Source: Thermoanaerobaculaceae bacterium (lineage in GTDB: Bacteria > Acidobacteriota > UBA4820). From it: 10,741 bases of DNA. Each line of letters opens with the position of its first letter. The stretch's first letter is position 1. The stretch is taken from assembly GCA_012798145.1 (NCBI GenBank), contig JAAZNT010000015.1, forward strand, positions 1 through 10,741, read 5' to 3'. Of this stretch, positions 1 to 5,560 are shown one piece after another. The position numbers were made by a program, and so were the translations under genes. The notes beneath the pieces are model-generated. The model did no database searches. It was not told the DNA's origin and was given only the letters and a program-made list of their open reading frames with translations.

Positions 1-105
1 AACTCGTCGGAAAAGCCCCGCAACTCGTCCGCAGAGTCCCGCAACTCGTCCGCAAAAGCCCGCAACTCGTCCGCAAAGTCCCGCAACTCGTCCGCAAAGC
101 CCCGC
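1..105. repeat. 21-bp tandem repeat (minisatellite), five units, cut by window start
   Basis: Five head-to-tail 21-bp units begin at 1, 22, 43, 64 and 85. The common pattern is AACTCGTCCGC followed by AAAGCCCCGC. Units differ by a few bases, mostly in the second half (AGAGTCCCGC, AAAAGCCCGC, AAAGTCCCGC). The array runs off the left edge, so its true copy number is unknown. Because 21 is a multiple of three, several frames stay open. The plus strand reads a heptad N-S-S-x-x-x-R up to a TGA at 163-165. The minus strand reads R-x-F-A-D-E-L heptads from an ATG at 144-146, which has no visible ribosome binding site. Either could be the end of a gene outside the window, but a non-coding minisatellite is equally possible. 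Confidence 0.9.
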
Positions 106-137
106 TGTCCTTCCCTGAAATGGGAGGAACTATTCCC

Positions 138-286
138 CCCTCTCATCTCAGGAGAGGGCGGGTGAGGTTTCCGCTTAAGGAAAACCCCCTCTTTTTCTCC
201 CCCTGAAATGGGGAGATTGGGTGCAGCCCTCATCTTCCTTGCATTTTGCCCATTGGCGTCGGGGCGCCCTTGGCTCCGCCAAGCAA
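138..286. repeat. Left arm of long imperfect inverted repeat flanking the nuclease gene
   Basis: Positions 228-286 are the reverse complement of 1522-1580 with only two mismatches in 59 bases. The match continues outward with gaps: GGGTGAGGTTT and the following AAACCCCCTCTTT at about 160-194 correspond to the right arm at about 1591-1620. The left arm carries roughly 25 extra bases that include a small hairpin (CTCCCC 197-202 with GGGGAG 210-215). Further hairpins are CCCTCTC 138-144 with GAGAGGG 152-158, and CTTGGC with GCCAAG (269-283). The stacked palindromes and intergenic position look like a REP- or MITE-type non-autonomous repeat. That classification is inference. Confidence 0.85.
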
Positions 287-456
287 CTTTGTTCGACCTT
301 CCTGAAAAATAATTTATTTCAACTTATTCTATAAAAGAATCTCCCTCATAACTATTTCGTCAAGATTATGAACAAATTTGCATGTTATACATTGTTTTTT
401 CTTTGAGGCAACGATTCCTTTTTCCATACTTTTTTCAAAAGGGAATTCGGGGACGG
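287..456. other. AT-rich intergenic stretch, no gene seen
   Basis: This stretch between the left repeat arm and the nuclease promoter is AT-rich, has no open frame of note and shows no clear hairpin or RNA gene. At about 440-456 the bases AATTCGGGGACGG resemble terminal sequence often seen around REP-associated and IS-like repeats in other bacteria. That resemblance is from memory and is only a hint of a decayed element. Confidence 0.4.
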
Positions 457-485
457 TTGACTTTTATGAAGAAGAAAAGTATAAT
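457..485 (+). promoter_or_regulatory. Near-consensus sigma-70-type promoter of the nuclease gene
   Basis: A -35 box TTGACT lies at 457-462 and a -10 box TATAAT at 480-485, separated by exactly 17 bp. This matches 11 of 12 consensus positions at the optimal spacing. Transcription would start near 492, giving a leader of about 40 nt before the ATG at 532. It is the best promoter in the window and implies constitutive, fairly strong expression unless an operator not visible here represses it. Confidence 0.75.
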
Positions 486-531
486 TATTTTCTAGTTTAA
501 ATATACTTAGGTATTTTGGAAGGAGAAGAAG

Positions 532-1287
532 ATGCCAGTAGCAAGAATAAATGAGACATATAGAAGGCTTTTTTCAATTAGGTTGGGGCGTCCCGGAGCT
601 TTACAAAACAGATTGACTCCAGGATTAATTACTATAATTGTTTATGCGGGTAATGAGACAATTACCATTAAGGGAACATATAATGGAGATAATGGATTAC
701 TAAGTGGGTTAGCTCAATTGTATAGATTGGGATATTTAGATAATAGAGAAGAAGTTGCTTTTCAAATTAGAGATCAAAATACTATAGAAATTGCTTTTCA
801 AGTAGCCGAGGTAGGTCAAAACCAGGCGCAAGTTAATTTAATGGAAAGGGAGCAAACTGTTTTTGAACGCAGACACCTCAACCACATACATATTGAACCA
901 TTTAGACCAGAAAATCTGAGAAATTGGTTCCCCAGAACGGAACCTGATATATATATGATTTTCGGCGTTTTAGAGGAATATACAGATTTCAAATACTGTT
1001 GCGGAACAAATATGGATCTTCTTCGTCAGCTAGGTTATCAAACAGAAGAAAATGCTAAACCAGATGCAATTTTGATTAGCAGGACAACAGGAGAATACTT
1101 AATTGCTGAGTTTAAACTTAGGAGCTCTCAATTTTTTCAGAATCATGATCGTGATGATATAGATGTGTTAGTCGTATGGGAAAATGATGTTAATGAAGAA
1201 GGAAGAAATGAGCTACCAAACCACATAGTTGTGTTATCTGAAATAGCTAGGACAGCTGCAGTAGATAATTTTGCTGCCGATGAATAA
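532..1287 (+). CDS. Orphan PD-(D/E)XK endonuclease-like protein
   Basis: The 251-aa product has a readable PD-(D/E)XK nuclease core in its C-terminal half. Pro177-Asp178 sits at the start of a strand, followed by a short turn and Glu193-Phe-Lys195 (the ExK half). A trailing segment H205-D-R-D-D-x-D-V-L-V-V-W216 is of a kind common in such nucleases. A glutamate-rich helix at about 144-165 would be the helix before the core. Residues 1-100 look strand-rich and resemble nothing I recognise; a DNA-recognition domain is a guess. The start is secure: AGGAG (521-525) lies six bases before ATG, downstream of a strong promoter. No methyltransferase, helicase or second subunit is adjacent, so a classical restriction-modification system is not supported. 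A solitary restriction or defence nuclease, a nicking or repair enzyme, or a mobility-linked nuclease remain possible. The gene stands alone between inverted-repeat arms, suggesting it arrived as cargo. The fold assignment is fairly firm; the biological role is unknown. Confidence 0.75.
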   Translation: MPVARINETYRRLFSIRLGRPGALQNRLTPGLITIIVYAGNETITIKGTYNGDNGLLSGLAQLYRLGYLDNREEVAFQIRDQNTIEIAFQVAEVGQNQAQVNLMEREQTVFERRHLNHIHIEPFRPENLRNWFPRTEPDIYMIFGVLEEYTDFKYCCGTNMDLLRQLGYQTEENAKPDAILISRTTGEYLIAEFKLRSSQFFQNHDRDDIDVLVVWENDVNEEGRNELPNHIVVLSEIARTAAVDNFAADE

Positions 1288-1521
1288 ATATATACTATCC
1301 TTTAATTCCTTAACAGATCCTTAAATTCAATTTTTTGGTAGATTTTTCTTTTAAAATTGTCTATTTAAATTTCATCGATTGTTCAGCAAATTTTTATTTC
1401 ACAAAGGAAACCCTCGACAGTTTGATGCTTATCCCCAACATTTTGAATTTCATTTCTAGAGATGGGGCATAGGGGTAGAGAAAAATCAATTGAAAAAATT
1501 TTGCACCAAGACTGAATAAGA
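1288..1521. other. Intergenic stretch after the nuclease gene, nothing identified
   Basis: This AT-rich region follows the nuclease stop codon. I see two short direct copies of CCTTAA and runs of T, but no stem followed by a T-run that would make a convincing intrinsic terminator. A short minus-strand frame crosses it, but it continues into the repeat arm and has no coding character. Confidence 0.5.
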
Positions 1522-1650
1522 TTGCTTGGCGAAGCCAAGCGCGCCCCGACGCCAATGGGCAAAATGCAAGGAAGATGAGGGGCTGTCCAAAGAGGGGGTT
1601 TCCACAAGTTGAAACCTCACCCCTACCCTCTCATGTGATGAGAGAGGGAT
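1522..1650. repeat. Right arm of long imperfect inverted repeat
   Basis: Positions 1522-1580 are the inverted partner of 228-286 (57 of 59 bases). The hairpin CTTGGC-GAA-GCCAAG (1525-1539) has the same stem as in the left arm, with a one-base loop change. The arm continues through a GAGGGGGTTTCC segment and AACCTCACCCC to a terminal hairpin, CTCTCAT-GTG-ATGAGAG, near 1628-1644. Together with the left arm it brackets about 1.2 kb containing only the nuclease gene. No target-site duplication is evident at the outer ends. Confidence 0.85.
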
Positions 1651-1738
1651 TAAGAGGAAGACTGCTTCGCTTGAAAATGCTTCGAATATAATCTCGCAGT
1701 GACAGCGTTTTTAAGTTGAAACCTCACCCCGCCCTCTC
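1606..1738. repeat. Direct repeat of the outer repeat module (1606-1632 and 1713-1738)
   Basis: The module AAGTTGAAACCTCACCCC followed by a CCCTCTC motif occurs at 1606-1632 and again at 1713-1738, in the same orientation, differing by one gap and one base. A third copy lies inverted at about 152-176. The 1713 copy ends in its own small hairpin, CCTCTC-CT-GAGAGG (1733-1746). Three copies in 1.6 kb show that the outer module moves or duplicates separately from the 59-bp inner module. Confidence 0.8.
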
Positions 1739-1906
1739 CTGAGAGGCGAGGGGATGCTTGAGCGTCATTCTGATTGTTTTCCTCGTTCTTGACCCTTGAA
1801 GAATCTTGTCGCTTCGAAGTGGGGGGATCCTTCAGGGGCAGTTGCTTCGAGGGAGCGTTCAGGAGGACAAGAAGGAGTATTGGTAATTTCTGAGTTTTGC
1901 TTACTT
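1651..1906. repeat. Decayed dispersed-repeat sequence downstream of hydE
   Basis: This stretch resembles fragments of dispersed intergenic repeats known from many bacteria. GCTTCGAATATAATCTCGCAGTGACA at 1680-1705 is described here only by its parts: a CTTCGAA element followed by CTCGCAGTGACA. GCGTCATTCTG at 1762-1772 precedes GAAGAATCTTGTCGCTTCGAAG at about 1799-1819, again quoted only as a landmark. Two degenerate related units, GACCCTTGAAGAATC... at 1791 and GATCCTTCAGGGGC... at 1826, each end in a CTTCGA motif. Open minus-strand frames here overlap hydE in another frame and read basic, low-complexity peptides, so I call them non-coding. No clear terminator for the hyd operon is visible. 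Confidence 0.5.
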
Positions 1907-2935
1907 CTAATTTTGTCTTGAAATTCTGAATCCTTTTTTGAGGGACGGCTTTCTTCCAATTTCTTTTAGCATTTGATGAAGTTTTTTTTGTTCTTCTTCG
2001 TCCCACTCCTTGCTTTTTGTTTTGCCGTCATAAATTTCATACATTGATTTGTATGGCTCTGGAGTCAAATCTGGCATAACAACATTTGCCCCGCATTTTA
2101 ACCCCATCGCCCTGCCTTCTTTGGGGTCAAGAACTGAAAGCGCTGTAGTTGATGGAATATTTGCAGTAGGATTCAATATTCTTGCAAGGGATATAAGCAA
2201 AAGCGTTGTTCTTTCTATCTCTTTTATTTCTATTTTCTCCAAATCGCGCCAAAAAGCGGTCTCTTTGTGGGGAATGTATGGACCAATTGCAATCATATCC
2301 AAATCAAGTTCTGAAATTAGCATAAGGTCTTCAGCAAGCGATTCGTATGTTTGAAAAGGAATTCCAACCATTATACCGCTTCCCACTTCATATCCAATTT
2401 CTTTCAAATTTTTTAATATTTCTATTCTTTTGTTTGAAGCCACTTTTAGAGAAGGATGGCTTTTCTGGTAAAGGTTCAAATCCGATGTTTCAAACTTCAG
2501 AAGATATCTGTCCGCCCCAATTTCTTTCCACTTTAAAAAATCTTCAAATTTTCTTTCTCCCAAACTTAATGTCACTGCGACATCAAAATCCTCTTTAATT
2601 TTGGCGATTATCTCCCCGATGAAATCGGATGAGATTGATGGGTCTTCTCCCGACTGGATGACGATAGTTTTAAAACCAAAATTTGACGCTTTCTCCGCCG
2701 CTTTCAGGATTTCTTCCCGCTCCATTCTATATCTTTTGAGTTTTTTGTTTTCTCTATTTAGCCCGCAATATAGGCAATCTTTTACGCAATAATTTGAAAT
2801 CTCAATGATTGCCCTTAAATGAACTTCGTCTTTGAAAATTTTTTCTCTTATTTGGTCAGCTTTGTTGAAAATCTCTTCAGCTTCAGGTGAATTTACATTT
2901 TTAAGAACCTTTATTACCTGCTCTTTAGTCATCAT
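1907..2935 (-). CDS. hydE: [FeFe]-hydrogenase H-cluster maturase HydE (radical SAM)
   Basis: HydE is a radical SAM enzyme that helps build the dithiomethylamine-bridged diiron subcluster of [FeFe] hydrogenase. The radical SAM motif C-V-K-D-C-L-Y-C (CX3CX2C) is at Cys50, Cys54 and Cys57 from this start. Family hallmarks follow: R-Y-R-M after the motif, I-Q-S-G-E-D, a G-A-D-R-Y-L-L-K-F-E-T block, G-S-G-I-M-V-G-I-P, and I-G-P-Y-I-P-H. The C-terminus ends in G-R-K-P plus a short basic tail, much as in characterised HydE, so it looks full length at 342 aa. Between C-G-A-N-V-V-M-P and G-R-K-P, where some HydEs bind a second, dispensable Fe-S cluster, there are no cysteines. Start choice: the longest frame begins with TTG at 2944; tandem ATGs at 2935 and 2932 fit better, since homologues usually begin M-T-K/R-E. 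No Shine-Dalgarno is visible, so translation is probably coupled to hydF, which it overlaps by about 11 nt. Confidence 0.93.
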   Translation of the reverse strand: MMTKEQVIKVLKNVNSPEAEEIFNKADQIREKIFKDEVHLRAIIEISNYCVKDCLYCGLNRENKKLKRYRMEREEILKAAEKASNFGFKTIVIQSGEDPSISSDFIGEIIAKIKEDFDVAVTLSLGERKFEDFLKWKEIGADRYLLKFETSDLNLYQKSHPSLKVASNKRIEILKNLKEIGYEVGSGIMVGIPFQTYESLAEDLMLISELDLDMIAIGPYIPHKETAFWRDLEKIEIKEIERTTLLLISLARILNPTANIPSTTALSVLDPKEGRAMGLKCGANVVMPDLTPEPYKSMYEIYDGKTKSKEWDEEEQKKLHQMLKEIGRKPSLKKGFRISRQN

Positions 2936-4169
2936 TTTCTGCAAAAACTTTTAGCGCATAGGGAAAAGGAGAAAGAGCCCTTTCAAGAATTCCGTGCAAA
3001 TATGCAAGAGTGATTCCGTAATTTGTTATGGGAACATTTTTCTCTTTACAAAGATTTATCCTGTTTTGCATTTCGCTCCTGTTCCCCATACAGTTTCCGC
3101 AGTGAACAACAAGAGAGTATTCTGAAGGATCCTCGGGAAAATCCCTTCCTTGCACTGTATCAAAGGTCAATTTTTTGCCACTTCTTTCCAAAAGAAGGCG
3201 AGGAATTTTCACTCTCCCTATGTCATCACATATAGGATGGTGTGTGCACCCTTCTGCGATAAGAATTTTATCCCCGTCTTTGAGCGTGTTAATTTTTTTC
3301 GCTCCCCTCGCCTGTTCTGCGATGTCTCCGTAAAACCTTGAAAAAAGTATTGAAAATGAAGTGAGGGTTATTTCCTTCGGAACAATTTCATCAACTTCTC
3401 CAAACGCCTGAGAGTCTGTAATAACTATTTTGGGCGGAGTTTTAAGATTCTGGAGAGATTCTTTCAATTCTTTTTCTATTGTTACAATCGATATGGCGCC
3501 TTCGTCAAGGCATTCTCGCAAAACTTGCTGCTGGGGAAGAATAATTCTTCCTTTTGGCGCCTCTTTGTCTATGGGAATGACAAGAACAACAAGATCACCT
3601 TTTTCAATAAGGTCGCTTAAAATTTTTCTCTCTTCGCCGAAAAATTTTTCTTTCAGTTCCTTAATTTTATCTATTAAAGGCAGAACTCCTTCTCTGCCTT
3701 TGTTGCCTTCAACTTCAACAAATGGAATTTTTCTTTCTGAAAGTAAATTTTTAGTTTCAGAGGAAGGCGTTGCAATATCTTTTTTGTTAAAAGCCACTAT
3801 CAAAGCAGCGTTTTTATCTTTGAGAACCTTTAATAGATGCTCCTCGTATTCGCCCCAGTTGTCGCCAACGCAAACAATGACCGCAAGGTCAACCCTGTTG
3901 AAGATGTTTTGAGTTCTTTTTATCCTCAAATGCCCAAGAGCGCCTTCGTCGTCAATTCCCGCAGTGTCAATAAAAACGACAGGACCCAAAGGGAGTAGCT
4001 CCATAGGTTTTTCAACAGGGTCTGTTGTCGTCCCCGCCTTGTCTGAAACTATTGAAACATACTGCTCCGTAATTGAATTTAGAATCGACGATTTCCCGAC
4101 ATTTCTCCTTCCAAAAATGCCAATGTTTAATCTAAAACCTCTTGTTGGTCCTTGATATCCGCCTGTCAT
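2925..4169 (-). CDS. hydF: [FeFe]-hydrogenase H-cluster maturation GTPase HydF
   Basis: HydF is the GTPase scaffold that receives the diiron precursor made with HydE and HydG and transfers it to apo-hydrogenase in the cytoplasm. The N-terminal GTPase domain shows G1 G-R-R-N-V-G-K-S at 20-27, G2 around T-T-T-D (47-50), G3 D-T-A-G at 68-71 and G4 N-K-K-D at 128-131. A central dimerisation region follows. The C-terminal Fe-S domain has C308-T-H-H311 and H356-C357-G-N-C360, the canonical CxH(X~45)HCxxC cluster ligands. At 414 aa it is of normal family length, with no missing key residue. The start ATG overlaps the hydG stop in an ATGA, which with only a weak AAAGGGA upstream suggests translational coupling. 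Confidence 0.96.
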   Translation of the reverse strand: MTGGYQGPTRGFRLNIGIFGRRNVGKSSILNSITEQYVSIVSDKAGTTTDPVEKPMELLPLGPVVFIDTAGIDDEGALGHLRIKRTQNIFNRVDLAVIVCVGDNWGEYEEHLLKVLKDKNAALIVAFNKKDIATPSSETKNLLSERKIPFVEVEGNKGREGVLPLIDKIKELKEKFFGEERKILSDLIEKGDLVVLVIPIDKEAPKGRIILPQQQVLRECLDEGAISIVTIEKELKESLQNLKTPPKIVITDSQAFGEVDEIVPKEITLTSFSILFSRFYGDIAEQARGAKKINTLKDGDKILIAEGCTHHPICDDIGRVKIPRLLLERSGKKLTFDTVQGRDFPEDPSEYSLVVHCGNCMGNRSEMQNRINLCKEKNVPITNYGITLAYLHGILERALSPFPYALKVFAENDD

Positions 4170-5539
4170 AGATATACATCCCTTTTGCCTTCCTTTACAA
4201 ATTGAACCATTTTTCTTGCTTTTTCTTGCAGATTTGAAGGAAGTTCCAATATATGTTTTTCCATCATTTCGTAACCGATATTTTTTAAGTTTTCAGGAGC
4301 GTAATCCTCAAGATATTCCGCAAATGTAGCCAAAGCGTTTGGAGAACAATGGTTTTGTATTTCTCCCGGCTTTGCGAGATCCATAAAGTCTTTTCCAGTT
4401 CTTCCAAGTCTATAGCAGGCGGTGCAAAAGGAGGGAATGTATCCCAGTTTAGTTATATCTTCAATCACTTCTGCAAGACTTCTGTGGTCGCCGAGAGAAA
4501 ACTGCGAAGCGTCAAATTCTTCGTCAAGAGAATATCCTCCGGGGTTTGTCCTTGAGCCAGCAGATATTTGCGAAACTCCGACAGCAAATGTTTCCCTTCT
4601 GATTTCCGCCGTCTCTCTTGTTGAAAGAATTATGCCCGTGTAGGGAACTGCAAGGCGCAGGATCGCCACTATTTTTCTGAAATCGACATCTGAAACCGGA
4701 AAAGGAGGATGTTCTGAAATTTTTGACCCCGCCGCAGGTTCAAGTCTCGGAACGCTTATCGTGTGGGGACCAACTCCATATTTGCTGTCAAGATAATTTG
4801 CGTGTTGCAAAATAGCCATTACTTCGAACCTGTAATCAAATAGCCCGAATAACACTCCTATTCCCACATCGTCTATCCCAGCTTCCATCGCTCTGTCCAT
4901 AGCGGTTATTCTGAAATCATAGTCTTTCTTGACCCCCCCAAGGTGAACTTTTTTGTAAGTTTCCCGATGGTATGTTTCCTGAAATAGTTGGTAAGTTCCG
5001 ATGTGGCGCTCTTTAAGTTTCTTGAATTCTTCTGTTTTAAGCGGTGCTATGTTCACATTAACCCTTCTTATTTCTCCTCTGTTTTTGACGCTGTAAATTA
5101 TGTCTATCGCTTTCAAAATGTAGTCAAGACCTTCTCTTGGGTAAGATTCGCCGGCGACAAGAAGAATCCTCTTATGCCCTTGGTCAACCAAAAGTTCTAC
5201 TTCCTTTTTAATTTCATCATAATTCAGAGCCCTTCTCTTCAAACCTTTGTTTGTAGCCCTGAAAGCGCAGTAAACACACTCATTTGAGCAGAGATTTGAA
5301 ATGTAAAGCGGTGCAAACAAGACAAGTCTTTTTCCGTAAATTCTTTCCTTCACCTTTTTTGCTGTGGTGAAGAGAGAATCAAGAAGTTCAGGGTCGCTTA
5401 TTCTTAAAAGAGGGGGGATGTCCTCTAAAGACAACCCTTTCAACTCCATCGCCTTCTTCAGTATCTCTTCAACAAGGGCTTTCTCTGAGGAAGGCTTTTT
5501 TGCGAGGGTATCCCATATCTTTTTTTCATCTATAATCAT
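4166..5539 (-). CDS. hydG: [FeFe]-hydrogenase H-cluster maturase HydG (tyrosine lyase)
   Basis: HydG cleaves tyrosine by radical SAM chemistry to p-cresol and dehydroglycine, and makes the CO and cyanide ligands of the H-cluster as an Fe(CO)2CN synthon. The radical SAM motif L-C-S-N-E-C-V-Y-C gives Cys84, Cys88 and Cys91. The C-terminal auxiliary cluster motif C372-T-A-C375 with C398 is the family's CX2CX22C, which separates HydG from the related ThiH. P-H259-T-I-S-V-P-R carries the histidine expected to help hold the labile fifth iron. The length of 457 aa is typical. A strong AAGGAG (complement of 5545-5550) lies five bases before the ATG, so the start is firm. It follows the histidine-kinase gene by 21 nt and overlaps hydF by 4 nt. 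Confidence 0.96.
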   Translation of the reverse strand: MIIDEKKIWDTLAKKPSSEKALVEEILKKAMELKGLSLEDIPPLLRISDPELLDSLFTTAKKVKERIYGKRLVLFAPLYISNLCSNECVYCAFRATNKGLKRRALNYDEIKKEVELLVDQGHKRILLVAGESYPREGLDYILKAIDIIYSVKNRGEIRRVNVNIAPLKTEEFKKLKERHIGTYQLFQETYHRETYKKVHLGGVKKDYDFRITAMDRAMEAGIDDVGIGVLFGLFDYRFEVMAILQHANYLDSKYGVGPHTISVPRLEPAAGSKISEHPPFPVSDVDFRKIVAILRLAVPYTGIILSTRETAEIRRETFAVGVSQISAGSRTNPGGYSLDEEFDASQFSLGDHRSLAEVIEDITKLGYIPSFCTACYRLGRTGKDFMDLAKPGEIQNHCSPNALATFAEYLEDYAPENLKNIGYEMMEKHILELPSNLQEKARKMVQFVKEGKRDVYL

Positions 5540-5560
5540 TTTTTCTCCTTTCGTTCTATA

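Noticed and set aside
1..105. CRISPR array
   Set aside because: The 21-bp units are contiguous, with no spacers between them, and no cas gene is present.
466..495. Nine-codon leader peptide MKKKSIIIF
   Set aside because: It overlaps the -10 box and lies upstream of the predicted transcription start, so it would not be in the nuclease mRNA; no ribosome binding site precedes it.
1383..1607. Minus-strand frame of 74 codons as a gene
   Set aside because: It reads through the 59-bp inverted-repeat arm and has no coding signature or ribosome binding site.
1626..1650. Hairpin as terminator of the hyd operon
   Set aside because: The stem CTCTCAT/ATGAGAG is not followed by a T-run on the minus strand, lies about 250 bp past the hydE stop and is part of the dispersed repeat.
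1650..2006. Minus-strand frame of 118 codons, and a 64-codon frame within it, as genes
   Set aside because: They overlap the 3' end of hydE out of frame and run through intergenic repeats. The peptides are basic and low in complexity, with no ribosome binding site.
2936..2944. TTG start for hydE
   Set aside because: It adds three residues with no ribosome binding site, and homologues usually begin near the M-T-K-E of the tandem ATGs.
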